A DNA stretch of 64,000 nt from Streptomyces sp. NBC_00239 (GTDB taxonomy: Bacteria > Actinomycetota > Actinomycetes > Streptomycetales > Streptomycetaceae): positions 239,921 to 303,920 of the forward strand of contig NZ_CP108097.1 of assembly GCF_036194065.1 (NCBI RefSeq), written 5' to 3'. The translations under genes and the position numbers were made by a program. Positions 24,949 to 33,072 of this stretch are shown here, piece after piece. Positions within the stretch are counted from its first letter, which is position 1. Every line of letters begins with the position of its first letter. The notes beneath the pieces were generated by a model, which worked only from the letters and a program-made list of their open reading frames with translations, searched no databases and was not told the origin of the DNA.

Positions 24949-26748
24949 TCACGCGGCCTTGTCGAGCTCCTGCAGGTAGGCGTCGAGTTCGGCCACGGTG
25001 GGGCAGTTGAAGATGTCTCCGACGGTGATCTCGGCGCCGAACTGCACGCCGATCCGGCCGGCCAGCCGGACGGCCTGGAGCGACTGGCCGCCCAGGTCGA
25101 TGAAGCTGTCGTCGAGGCCGACGCCCGGCAGGGCGAGCACCTCGGCGAACAGGACGCACAGGGCTTCCTGGCGGGCGGTGCGCGGGGCTGCCGATTCGGC
25201 CGTGCCCGCCCCCGCCCGGTCGGGCGCGGGCTCGGGGAGCGCGGCCCGGTCGAGCTTGCCGTTGGGGGTCAGGGGCAGCGCGGCCAGCTCCACGAAGGCG
25301 GCCGGCACCATGTAGTCGGGCAGCGTCCGGGCCAGCCCGGCCCGCAGGTCCGCGGCGTCCACACCGGCCGCCGCACCCCCGGCGGCCGGGTCCCCGGCCG
25401 TGGGGACGACGTACGCGACGAGCTGCTTGTGGCCCGCCTGGTGCTCCTTGGCGACGACCGCGGCGAGCGCGACGCCCGGCAGCTGTGCCAGCGCGTGCTC
25501 CACCTCCGCGGGCTCCACCAGATAGCCGTTGATCTTCAGCTGGTCGCCGGCCCGGCCCGCGAACTCCAGCAGGCCCTCGGCGTTGCGGCGCATCAGGTCG
25601 CCGGTGCGGTACATCACGGCGCCGGCCGGCCCGTGCGGGTCCTGCACGAAGCGCTCGGCGGTCAGGTCGGGGCGGCCGTAGTAGCCGCGCGCCAACCGGT
25701 CGCCGTGGATGTGGAGTTCACCGGTCTCGCCGTCGGCGACCTCGGCGAGCGCCTCGTCGAGGAGCCGGACGCCGACGGTGTCCATGGGGCGGCCGACGGG
25801 CACCGCGCCGGCCGGCGGGTTCGCGGCGGTCATCGTCGCGTACGCCGCGAACGAGGACACCTCCGTCGCCCCGTACATCGCGCGGACCGTGATCCCCGGG
25901 CAGGCCTCCAGGACCCGGCGCACGGCCGTCGGGGCGATGACGTCCCCGCCGGTGAGGACCTCGCGGACGCCGGCGAAGGTGTCCGGGGCCTCCTCCGCGA
26001 TCACCCGGAACAGGCCGGCGGTCACGTGCAGGGCGGTGATCCGCTCGTCGGCGATCAGCCGGCGCAGGGTGGGCACGTCCGGCACCCCGGGCGGCGCCAG
26101 CACGACGGTGCCGCCGCGCAGCAGCGGGATCCACAGCTCGTACGTCGACACCCCGAAGGCGTACGGGGCGAGCGCCAGCACCGTCTGCTGCGCCCCGCCG
26201 TTCCAGCTGGAGTCCGCCGCGAACTGCACCACGCCCCGGTGGGTGACCTCGACGCCCTTGGGCTCGCCGGTCGATCCGGAGGTGTGGATGACGTACGCGA
26301 TCCGGTCCCCGTCCTCGGCGGCCGCGGTGTCGGGGGCGGTGTCGGGGCGGCCCGCGCTCTCCGCGCCGCCCGCCACCTCCAGCACCCGGCCGGCGAGCGG
26401 CAGTCCGGGCCCGTCGGCCGGCCGGTCCGTCAGGAGCACCGGGCGCTGCGCCCGGTCCACGATGACCTGCATCCGCTCCAGCGGGTAGGCGCTGTGCAGC
26501 GGGAGGTAGAAGGCGCCGGCCTTGAGGACGGCGAGGGTGGCGACGACCAGGTCCGCGGAGCGCTCCATGAGCACGGCCACCGGGTCCTGCTCGCGCACTC
26601 CGAGGCCGATGAGGCGGTGGGCGAGGCGGTTGGCCCGCTCGTCCAGCTCCCGGTAGGTCAGGCGGCCGCCGTCCGCGGACACGGCCACGGCGTCGGGCGT
26701 GCGGCGCGCCTGCTCGGCGAAGCGCCCTTGAATCGAGGTGGAGACCAT
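24949..26748 (-). CDS. NRPS adenylation-PCP didomain with no Asp235 equivalent
   Basis: A 599-residue didomain protein. The adenylation domain shows AYVIHTSGSTGEPKGVEVTH (A3), MYGATEVSS (A5), YRTGDLMRRNAEGLLEF (A7), GRAGDQLKINGYLVEPAEVE (A8) and LTPNGKLDRAALPEP with the A10 Lys. The PCP ends the protein with IDLGGQSLQAVRLAG, placing the phosphopantetheine Ser at about residue 556. The A4 motif reads FGVSTYELW, with Gly where alpha-amino-acid-activating domains have the Asp (235 in GrsA numbering) that binds the amino group. By hand alignment the pocket is roughly G-V-Y-H-L-G-M-S-F. An acid without a free alpha-amino group (beta-amino, hydroxy or aryl acid) is therefore likely. Confidence 0.9.
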   Translation of the reverse strand: MVSTSIQGRFAEQARRTPDAVAVSADGGRLTYRELDERANRLAHRLIGLGVREQDPVAVLMERSADLVVATLAVLKAGAFYLPLHSAYPLERMQVIVDRAQRPVLLTDRPADGPGLPLAGRVLEVAGGAESAGRPDTAPDTAAAEDGDRIAYVIHTSGSTGEPKGVEVTHRGVVQFAADSSWNGGAQQTVLALAPYAFGVSTYELWIPLLRGGTVVLAPPGVPDVPTLRRLIADERITALHVTAGLFRVIAEEAPDTFAGVREVLTGGDVIAPTAVRRVLEACPGITVRAMYGATEVSSFAAYATMTAANPPAGAVPVGRPMDTVGVRLLDEALAEVADGETGELHIHGDRLARGYYGRPDLTAERFVQDPHGPAGAVMYRTGDLMRRNAEGLLEFAGRAGDQLKINGYLVEPAEVEHALAQLPGVALAAVVAKEHQAGHKQLVAYVVPTAGDPAAGGAAAGVDAADLRAGLARTLPDYMVPAAFVELAALPLTPNGKLDRAALPEPAPDRAGAGTAESAAPRTARQEALCVLFAEVLALPGVGLDDSFIDLGGQSLQAVRLAGRIGVQFGAEITVGDIFNCPTVAELDAYLQELDKAA

Positions 26749-26862
26749 GCGGTGTCGTCCAATCAGCTCGTCCCCTGCCGCCGGTCACCGGTCGTGCGTG
26801 CCGACGGGGCCGCTCGGCCCGCCGGCCGGCTGTTGGAGCCTCACATGCGCCTCGTGGGCGGT

Positions 26863-26878
26863 GCATCTCCTGGATTGC
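26863..26878 (+). promoter_or_regulatory. 16-bp cluster motif upstream of the A-PCP operon
   Basis: GCATCTCCTGGATTGC lies 115 bases before the ATG at 26748 of the A-PCP gene. It reads GCAATCCAGGAGATGC toward that gene and overlaps the tail end of the prephenate-dehydrogenase-like gene region. Confidence 0.6.
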
Positions 26879-26880
26879 CG

Positions 26881-27615
26881 TCAGGCCCTGCAGTGGCCCG
26901 TCCGGCCCGTGTTCCGGCCGGTCGCGTGCCCCGCCGACCGGCCGCGGGGGCGGTCGGCGGAGCGCTCGCCGGGCCCATCGGCCGGGCGTTCTGCGGGACG
27001 CTGCGCTGCGGGGCGGTCGGCCGTGCGCTCTGCGGGGCGGGCCGCCGCCGCGGGGGCGGCGGCGACGGCCCGGTCGTGTTCCGCCGGGCTCATGTCCCGG
27101 CGGCGGGCCCCGCAGAGGGCCACCAGCGCGTCGACCGCGTCCAGGGCGCGCGGCTCGGCGGCGGGGTAGGGGCAGACGATCCAGGACCGGCCGGCGAAGA
27201 GGTCCGCCCGGGCCTCGGCGGCGTCCGCCGGGCCCCGGCCGGCCGACGACCGGCCGACGACCGGGCGGCCGGGCACGTAGCCGCGGACGTCGCAGCCGCG
27301 CAGCTCCGCCTCCGCCCAGATCTGCTCCTTGGCGTCGGCCACGTCCGTGTAGGCGTGGCCGAGGCCGCGGGCCTGCGCCTCGTACAGCACGTCCACGACG
27401 GTGGACGGCGGGGTGGCGATCACCACGAGGTCGGCGGGCGGAGCGGCGGGGGCGAGCGGGGTGCCGGCGCCCATCAGCATGGCCCGGCCCAGCGCGTCGG
27501 GGTCGTGGTCCTCCAGGAGGACCTCGACACCGGCGCGGGTGAGGGCGAGGGCGAGCGAGGTGCCGATCAGGCCGCAGCCGATCACGGTCACGCGGTGCAG
27601 TCCGGTACTGGTCAC
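26881..27615 (-). CDS. Prephenate-dehydrogenase-like protein with replaced C-terminus
   Basis: A 244-residue protein. LHRVTVIGCGLIGTSLALALTRAGVEVLLEDHDPDALGRA is the NAD(P)-binding GxGxxG domain. ADLVVIATPPSTVVDVL and YTDVADAKEQIWAEAE match the prephenate/arogenate dehydrogenase pattern, as does GYVPGRPVVGRSSAG. The family motif MSPAEHDRAVA appears at about residue 180, but the all-helical dimerisation domain that should follow is missing. It is replaced by about 60 residues rich in Ala, Arg and Pro with repeats such as ERPAD and ERSAD. GTG 27615 follows AAGGAG. It could supply a prephenate- or arogenate-derived aromatic precursor, or be catalytically impaired. Confidence 0.75.
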   Translation of the reverse strand: MTSTGLHRVTVIGCGLIGTSLALALTRAGVEVLLEDHDPDALGRAMLMGAGTPLAPAAPPADLVVIATPPSTVVDVLYEAQARGLGHAYTDVADAKEQIWAEAELRGCDVRGYVPGRPVVGRSSAGRGPADAAEARADLFAGRSWIVCPYPAAEPRALDAVDALVALCGARRRDMSPAEHDRAVAAAPAAAARPAERTADRPAAQRPAERPADGPGERSADRPRGRSAGHATGRNTGRTGHCRA

Positions 27616-27751
27616 GGTGTCTCCTTCCCTGGTGGGCTGCGGGCCCTGATACGGGGATCTGCGGTCCGGCGGACGGCGGGCCGCGGGCGGGTGGCGGTGG
27701 TCGGCGGGTGGGCGCGCCGCGCGGTGCGGCGCGGCCCGGCCGGGCGGGTCA

Positions 27752-28549
27752 TCAGTGGGCGTCCGCGAACTGGCCGGGGGTGCGGCCGTCACCGGCCGGG
27801 CCGCGGTAGGCCTGGGCGATGCCGAGCCAGTGGTCGGCCTGCTCGCCGGTGGCGGTCAGGGCCAGGTCGTCACGGTGGCGGCGGCGGGTGACCAGCAGGC
27901 AGAAGTCGTGGGCCGATCCGGTGATCTTCTGGGTGGCGTCCTCGGGGCCGACGGTCCACAGGTCGCCGGAGGGACCGGTGAGCTCGAAGCGGAACGGGCC
28001 GGCCGGCGGGGTCAGGCCGTGCGACTCGTAGCCGAAGTCACGGGTGAGGAAGGCGAAGTTGACCAGGTGGCGGAGCCGGTCGGTGGGCTGCCTGCGCACG
28101 CCGAGGGCGTCGGCGATGTCCTGGCCGTGCCCGAAGAGCTCCATGATCCCGGCGCAGGCGAGCACGACCGGCGGCAGTGGATTGACCAGCCACGGCACGA
28201 CCTGGCCTTCCGGTACGGCCGCCAGGGCCTCCACCGACGCCTCGCCCTCGGCCCGGAAGCGGGCCAGCAGTTCCTTCGGCGGGAAGCCGTTGTACTGCTG
28301 GAGCGCCGCGTTGACCGCGCCGTTGAAGTCGCCGGCGGCCGCGGCGGTGATCTTCTTGAAGGTCTCCGGGGCCGCGGCGGCGGTCTTGGCCAGCGTGAAG
28401 ATGAAGGTCAGGTGGGCGATCTGGTCGGCGACGCTCCAGCCGGGCGACGGGGTCGGCGTGTGCCACGCGCTGTCGTCGAGGTCTTCGACCAGGCGGGCGA
28501 CCTCGTCGATGTCGGCGGTGAGGTCCTTGAGAACGACGCTGATGCTCAT
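27752..28549 (-). CDS. DinB/maleylpyruvate-isomerase-like protein, TIGR03084 type
   Basis: A 265-residue protein with the mycothiol-dependent maleylpyruvate isomerase N-terminal (DinB-like) helical bundle. Seen are LTADIDEVARLVEDLDDSAWHTPTPSPGWSVADQIAHLTFIF (with the metal-site His of QIAHL) and a later ELFGHGQDIADALG carrying two more metal-ligand-type residues. The C-terminal part has GPFRFELTGPSGDLWTVGPEDATQKITGSAHDFCLLVTRRRHRDDLAL. This matches the TIGR03084 family, whose function is not established. It is downstream of the thioesterase and just upstream of the prephenate-dehydrogenase-like gene. Two copies of a second palindromic motif lie 73-122 bases before its start. A thiol-transfer or detoxification role is possible. 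Confidence 0.8.
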   Translation of the reverse strand: MSISVVLKDLTADIDEVARLVEDLDDSAWHTPTPSPGWSVADQIAHLTFIFTLAKTAAAAPETFKKITAAAAGDFNGAVNAALQQYNGFPPKELLARFRAEGEASVEALAAVPEGQVVPWLVNPLPPVVLACAGIMELFGHGQDIADALGVRRQPTDRLRHLVNFAFLTRDFGYESHGLTPPAGPFRFELTGPSGDLWTVGPEDATQKITGSAHDFCLLVTRRRHRDDLALTATGEQADHWLGIAQAYRGPAGDGRTPGQFADAH

Positions 28550-28621
28550 GACTGGCTCCTTCGGGAGGTGGCTACGGGGGTGGCGGTGCGGAGGGGTCGT
28601 ACGGCGTGTGCTGTGCAGCGG

Positions 28622-28671
28622 GTTTCGTGAAGCAACTCACCGGGCGTGCGGTGCGGGTTTCGTCAAGCAAC
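28622..28671. promoter_or_regulatory. Direct pair of GTTTC-N5-GCAAC palindromes
   Basis: GTTTCGTGAAGCAAC at 28622-28636 and GTTTCGTCAAGCAAC at 28657-28671, 35 bases apart and each followed by TCACCGGGC. They lie between the TIGR03084-like gene and the thioesterase gene. A related copy is at 29277-29291. This looks like an operator for a second regulator. Confidence 0.45.
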
Positions 28672-28721
28672 TCACCGGGCGGGACGGACGACGGCGGGCA
28701 GGACGCGCCCGCCGCTGCGGC

Positions 28722-29195
28722 TCAGGCGGCCCGGCCGACGAGCGAGCGGTTCTGGGTGGCGTACGGCGCCAGCGCCTGGGCGAGGGCGTCGGGGATCAGC
28801 GAGGGGACGGTGGCCGTGTTCGGACCCCGCATGCAGGCGATCCGCTGCTTGCCGCGGGCCACCAGGGTCTCCGTGCCGTCCTCGGTCACCTTGACGTAGT
28901 CGAAGGTGAACTCCAGCTGGGTCTGGGCCTGCTCGGCCAGCCGCATCCGGATCGACAGCTCGTCGAAGGCCGTGATCTCGGCGAAGAACTCGCAGTCGAC
29001 CTTCAGGGTGAAGAGCTTGAGGTCCTCCTGGACGTCGGCGAGGACCGCGGGTGCCTTCTGCTTGAGGAACAGCTCCCGGCAGCGTCCCTGCCACCGGAGG
29101 TAGTTCACGTAGTACACGTTGCCCACCAGGTTGGTCTCCTCGAAGCCAACGGTGTGCCGGTACTCGAAGTAGTCGGTCGTCGCGGTGGTCGTCAT
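28722..29195 (-). CDS. tebC: Enediyne hotdog thioesterase, canonical E10/TEBC copy
   Basis: A 157-residue hotdog-fold thioesterase almost identical in pattern to enediyne E10 enzymes (SgcE10, CalE7, DynE7). FEYRHTVGFEETNLVGNVYYVNYLRWQGRCRELFLKQKAP contains the Asn of ETNLVGN, the Tyr pair of VYY and the Arg of GRCRE used in the active site. FFAEITAFDELSIRMRL and FTFDYVKV complete the fold. It releases the linear polyene chain from the PKSE. Unusually it is not beside the PKSE: it is a separate unit 7 kb away, between the GMC oxidoreductase and the TIGR03084-like gene. A second, divergent copy occupies the standard place. Confidence 0.93.
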   Translation of the reverse strand: MTTTATTDYFEYRHTVGFEETNLVGNVYYVNYLRWQGRCRELFLKQKAPAVLADVQEDLKLFTLKVDCEFFAEITAFDELSIRMRLAEQAQTQLEFTFDYVKVTEDGTETLVARGKQRIACMRGPNTATVPSLIPDALAQALAPYATQNRSLVGRAA

Positions 29196-29276
29196 CGTCG
29201 TAGCCCTTCGTAGCGTCTGTCGGTTCCAGTGGGGTCCGGTGAGGCCGGTGGGTGCGGTGAGGTGCTGTTCGAGGGG

Positions 29277-29291
29277 GTTGCTTGAAACAAC
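29277..29291. promoter_or_regulatory. GTTGC-N5-ACAAC palindrome upstream of thioesterase
   Basis: GTTGCTTGAAACAAC followed by TCAC lies 82 bases before the tebC start. It matches the pair at 28622-28671, including the trailing TCAC. A shorter related inverted repeat, TGTTCAAGCAACA, is at 31768-31780 upstream of the E8-like gene. Confidence 0.4.
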
Positions 29292-29339
29292 TCACTTGCC
29301 GGACACATCCGCCCGGGCGATCTCTCGCGCCGGACGGGG

Positions 29340-29415
29340 AGTGCCGGAAGAAGTGCCGAAGCGGTGCCGAAAGCAGTGCCGTCAGCGGTGCCGAAAGCGG
29401 TGCCTGTCGTACGCG
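29340..29415. repeat. Short direct repeats between GMC oxidoreductase and thioesterase
   Basis: The 268-base gap 29196-29463 has no gene. It contains several imperfect copies of AGCGGTGCCGAAAGC / GTGCCGAAGCGGTGCCG. Function is unknown; it could be a small transcript or only slippage-derived sequence. Confidence 0.4.
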
Positions 29416-29463
29416 ATCACGTGCCGGTGGGTCAGCCGTGCGTCAGCGGTGGGGCAGCGGTGC

Positions 29464-31122
29464 TCAGCGGTTCGTCAGACCGGTCAGCAGGGGCAGCACG
29501 TTCTTGCGGCCGCTCCTGGATCCGTCCGGGGCCGGCGCACCGTAGGAGACGTTGATCCCCTTGGCCTGCGCGGCGGCCACGATGCCCGGTACGGCGCGCT
29601 CGGCGAGCGCGGAGATGGTCATGGCCGGGTTGACGGTCAGCGCTCCGGGCACGGACGAGCCGTCCGTGACGAAGATGCCGGGGTGGCCCCGCAGTTCGTT
29701 GCGGTCGTCGAGCGCCGAGGTGTGCGGGTCGTCGCCCATCCTGCACGAGGCGAGCGGGTGCACCGTGTAGGCGCCGACCAGGTCGTTGGTCCAGGGCATC
29801 ACCTTGGCCAGACCGTCCTTCTCGAGGATCTCCTTCACCTCGGCGTCGGACATGTCCCAGGCGGCCTGGGTGTTCCTGGTGGGGTCGTACCTCAGGTTGC
29901 CCCGGCCCAGCATCTGCTGGGATATCCGGTGCGCGTTGCCGGTGGCGGGCGGCGGCCCGAAGACTCCTTCGTTGTCGTCCTCGATCATCGTGAAGATGGT
30001 CAGCCACGAGGGCCAGTTCTTGAGGATCTCCTTCTTCTCCGCACCGAACCACGTGGGCCCGGTCGCGTCGGGGACCTGGGCCAGGATCGTGCCGAGGCCC
30101 GGCGGGAAGTACAGCTGCTCCAGCGAGTAGCGGTGGTATTCGGGCAGGGAGCCGTCCAGACGGTCCCAGTTGGCCACGGTGGGGCCCTTGCCGATCGCGT
30201 TGGCCGCGTAGGCCAGTCCGTCGCCGCGGTCGAGGCCGAGCAGGGCGGCGGCCTTCTCCTCGTCGATGATCGCGGTGTTGAGCCGCTCCCCGTTGCCGGA
30301 GAAGTAACGGCCGACCGCGTGCGGCATCGTGCCGAGGTGGGCCTCGCTGCGCTGCAGGATGACCGGCGTGGCGCCGGCTCCGGCCGCGATGACGACGATC
30401 TTCGCCTCGATCACGCCGCTGCCGGCCTGGAGCCGGTAGTCCTCGTCGTGGACGACGTTGAAGTGGACCTGGTAGTCGCCGTCCGAGGTGCGGGTGATGT
30501 GCTGCACCTCGTGCAGCGGCCGGATCTCCGCGCCGTGGGCGAGCGCCGCTGGCAGGTAGTTCAGCAGCAGCGACTGCTTCGCCTCGAAGCGGCAGCCGGC
30601 CATCATGAAGTTGCAGTTGACGCACTTCGTGTTGTCGACGGCTGCCGGCAGCGGGTTGGCGGTGCGTCCGGAGTGGTTGCAGGCCGCGGCCCACAGGCCG
30701 CCGGCGTAGCTGACGTCGCTCCAATCCTGTTTCTCGATGGACAGGGACTCCTCGACGCGGTCGTACCAGGGTTCGAGGGTGTCGCGGCTGACCGAGCTCG
30801 GCCACATCCGGCGGCCGATGGAGCCGTGCCGGTCGAAGACGAAGCGCGGCGCCCTGGGCATCGCGGCGAAGTAGACGACGCTGCCGCCGCCGACGCAGTT
30901 GCCGCCGAGGATGCTCATCCCGTCGCCCACGGTGAAGTCGAAGGCCCGGGTGTAGGAGGAGCCGAGCTTGTAGTCGTGCTCGAACTCCTCGCTCTGCAGC
31001 CACGGCCCGCGTTCCAGGACGGTGACCTTCGCGCCGCCCGCCGCCAGGTGGTAGGCGGTGATCGCACCACCGAAGCCGCTGCCGATGACCAGGACGTCCG
31101 TACGCTCGACGGCGTTGCTCAT
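29464..31122 (-). CDS. GMC-type oxidoreductase, enediyne E9-like
   Basis: A 552-residue glucose-methanol-choline/cholesterol-oxidase-like flavoprotein. DVLVIGSGFGGAITAYHLAAGGAKVTVLERGPW is the FAD-binding N-terminus. GDGMSILGGNCVGGGSVVYFAAMPRAPRF is the typical GMC signature region, and the C-terminal TVHPLASCRMGDDPHTSALDDRNELRGHPGIFVTDGSSVPGALTVNPAMTISALAERA carries the His/Asn pair expected in the active site. Homologues (E9) are present in most 9-membered enediyne clusters and are presumed to act on the nascent core. Its start ATG overlaps the stop of the upstream E8-like gene by 4 nt, so the two proteins are probably produced together. Confidence 0.9.
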   Translation of the reverse strand: MSNAVERTDVLVIGSGFGGAITAYHLAAGGAKVTVLERGPWLQSEEFEHDYKLGSSYTRAFDFTVGDGMSILGGNCVGGGSVVYFAAMPRAPRFVFDRHGSIGRRMWPSSVSRDTLEPWYDRVEESLSIEKQDWSDVSYAGGLWAAACNHSGRTANPLPAAVDNTKCVNCNFMMAGCRFEAKQSLLLNYLPAALAHGAEIRPLHEVQHITRTSDGDYQVHFNVVHDEDYRLQAGSGVIEAKIVVIAAGAGATPVILQRSEAHLGTMPHAVGRYFSGNGERLNTAIIDEEKAAALLGLDRGDGLAYAANAIGKGPTVANWDRLDGSLPEYHRYSLEQLYFPPGLGTILAQVPDATGPTWFGAEKKEILKNWPSWLTIFTMIEDDNEGVFGPPPATGNAHRISQQMLGRGNLRYDPTRNTQAAWDMSDAEVKEILEKDGLAKVMPWTNDLVGAYTVHPLASCRMGDDPHTSALDDRNELRGHPGIFVTDGSSVPGALTVNPAMTISALAERAVPGIVAAAQAKGINVSYGAPAPDGSRSGRKNVLPLLTGLTNR

Positions 31123-31697
31123 GCGGGGCTCCCAGAGGGCGTCGTGTCCGGGTGGAGGCGGGCGAGTTCGCGGCCGTAGCCGAATTCCTTGAAGCGCACG
31201 AGGCCGTCGGCACCGGGGTGCGGCAGGCCCATCGCGACGAGTCCGGGGTGGCCGTCGGCGATCGCCTCCGCGGTGTGCAGGTGCGCGGCCGAGTCGAAGG
31301 CCATGTTGCAGAAGAGCGAGAGCATCACCCAGAAGTCCTTCTCCGGGTGGCCGGGGGTGGTCAGCCGCTGGATGAGGGCGACCCGGTGCCCGTAGTCGAG
31401 GGCCACGAAGGGCGGCACGTCCTCGTCGAGGTCGAGCCCCAGCTCCGCGGCGTAGGCCTCGGCGTGGGTGTTGGCGAGGTCCGCCAGGTCGTCCAGTCCG
31501 TCGTGGATGCCGGTGGCGTCCCAGCGGAGGAGTTCCAGCGCGCCGGCCTCGACCGCGCCGCCGCCGGTGGTCACACCGGCGATCGCACGGTCTTCGGCCG
31601 ATCGCTTCTGCCCCGGGATAATGGTGTCGGCATAAGCCTCCAGGGTCATGGTCCGGTACTCGCCGTTCGGCGCCACTCGTGCGTTTTCTTCTCGCAA
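31119..31697 (-). CDS. Small partner of the GMC oxidoreductase (E8-like)
   Basis: A 192-residue protein starting at a TTG that follows GGAAGGAG by seven bases. TMTLEAYADTIIPGQKRSAEDRAIAGV resembles the N-terminus of gluconate-2-dehydrogenase subunit-3-like proteins, small partners of GMC enzymes, but there is no Tat signal. Later FVALDYGHRVALIQRLTTPGHPEKDFWVMLSLFCNMAFDSAAHLHT is rich in conserved-looking aromatic and His residues. It corresponds to the E8-type unknown of enediyne clusters (DUF5987-like). Overlap with the GMC gene (ATGA) and divergence from the StrR-like regulator suggest it is expressed on pathway activation. Confidence 0.75.
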   Translation of the reverse strand: MREENARVAPNGEYRTMTLEAYADTIIPGQKRSAEDRAIAGVTTGGGAVEAGALELLRWDATGIHDGLDDLADLANTHAEAYAAELGLDLDEDVPPFVALDYGHRVALIQRLTTPGHPEKDFWVMLSLFCNMAFDSAAHLHTAEAIADGHPGLVAMGLPHPGADGLVRFKEFGYGRELARLHPDTTPSGSPA

Positions 31698-31967
31698 CGC
31701 GATCTCCTTCCGTTCCGTTTCTGAGTGGGTGCCTTCCGGCGTAAATAAAAGCTATGACTCGCTCCTCTGTTCAAGCAACAAGCCAAAGTCGCGGCGAAGC
31801 CGGGAGCGACTCACCAGAGTTGCGGCATCGGGAGCCCCGGAGTCTGCGGGCACCCGGAGCGCTGGCCTACGCTTCAATCCCGGATGCATTCCTCACCCGC
31901 ACGTGACATTCCTTCTGCGGCGAGACGTCAGACAGAAGCGCGCCTAGGTCTCATGCTTGGGGGAAAC

Positions 31968-33047
31968 GTGAAAAGTGCTGACGAAGCTCCGGTGCCGCCT
32001 GGGTCCTCCACGCACCGCGTGCGGATAGACGAACTCGCACCCGCGGATTCACCGCGGCTCAACGGAATCGACAAGTCGCACGTGCGCAGGCTGGCCGCGG
32101 TCTTCTCCTCGCTGCCGCCCGTGCTCGTGCACCGCCCCACCATGCGCGTCGTCGACGGCATGCACCGGATCCGCGCGGCCAGCCTCAAAGGGCTGGACAC
32201 GGTCGAGGTGCGCTTCTTCGACGGCGCCGAGGAGCAGGTCTTCCTGCGCTCGGTGGCGGCCAACATCGCCAACGGACTCCCGCTGTCGGTGGCCGACCGC
32301 AAGACGGCCGCCGCGCGCATCCTGGCCTCCGACCCGAGCCTGTCCGACCGGGCCGTCGCCGCGCACGTGGGCCTCGACGCCAAGACCGTGGCCGGCGTGC
32401 GGGTGTGTTCAGCCGCGGGATCTCCGCCCCTGAACGTCCGCACCGGCGCCGACGGCCGCGCCCACCCCCTGGACAGGACCGCCGAGCGGATGCACGCCGC
32501 CGAGCTGCTCGCCCAGGACCCCGCGCTGCCCCTGCGCACCGTGGTGGAGAAGACCGGCCTTTCCCTGGGCACCGCGCACGACGTACGCCAGCGGCTGCTG
32601 CGCGGCGAGGACCCGGTGCCGCAGAACCGGCAGGGCGCCGGCCAGAACCCCAAGCGGGAGCCCGGCACGGCGGGCGAGGAGCAGGCAGGCGGCGACCGGG
32701 CGGCGCAGGCCGCCTACCGCGTGCCGCCGCCCGCCCACGCGCTGCTCTCGCCGCGCTCGCGCCCGCCGCTGGACACCCTGCGCCGGCTCGCCAACGACCC
32801 GTCGCTGCGCCACTCCGACCAGGGACGCGAATTCATCCGCTGGCTGCACGCGCACTTCATCGTCGACGAGGCGTGGCGCAAGCGCCTGGAGGCCGTGCCT
32901 CCGCACAGCGTCGACGCCGTGGCCGACCTCGCCCGGCACTGCTCGGACACCTGGCGGCGCTTCGCCGAGGAGCTGGCCGTACGCCGGCACGCGGGCCTCA
33001 CGACGAAGCACCCGGAACTGCACGCGACTCAGCCAACTCGGCGTTGA
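31968..33047 (+). CDS. StrR/ParB-like pathway regulator (SgcR1-like)
   Basis: A 359-residue regulator with a ParB/Sulfiredoxin-like N-terminal domain: RVRIDELAPADSPRLNGIDKSHVRRLAAVFSSLPPVLVHRPTMRVVDGMHRIRAASLKG. A helix-turn-helix follows (LASDPSLSDRAVAAHVGLDAKTVAGVRV), then a second HTH-like segment (LPLRTVVEKTGLSLGTAHDVRQRLL). This is the architecture of StrR, and C-1027 encodes the StrR-like SgcR1. I prefer GTG 31968, preceded by GGGGGAAAC; an ATG at 31953 lacks an RBS. It is followed after 25 bases by the AraC-like regulator. It is a leading candidate for binding either the 16-bp or the GTTTC-N5-GCAAC motif. Confidence 0.85.
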   Translation: MKSADEAPVPPGSSTHRVRIDELAPADSPRLNGIDKSHVRRLAAVFSSLPPVLVHRPTMRVVDGMHRIRAASLKGLDTVEVRFFDGAEEQVFLRSVAANIANGLPLSVADRKTAAARILASDPSLSDRAVAAHVGLDAKTVAGVRVCSAAGSPPLNVRTGADGRAHPLDRTAERMHAAELLAQDPALPLRTVVEKTGLSLGTAHDVRQRLLRGEDPVPQNRQGAGQNPKREPGTAGEEQAGGDRAAQAAYRVPPPAHALLSPRSRPPLDTLRRLANDPSLRHSDQGREFIRWLHAHFIVDEAWRKRLEAVPPHSVDAVADLARHCSDTWRRFAEELAVRRHAGLTTKHPELHATQPTRR

Positions 33048-33072
33048 CGCCCCGTACCGACAGGGAGATACG

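Noticed and set aside
28722..28899. Small plus-strand frames around the thioesterase
   Set aside because: Antisense to a near-canonical E10 thioesterase with no RBS.
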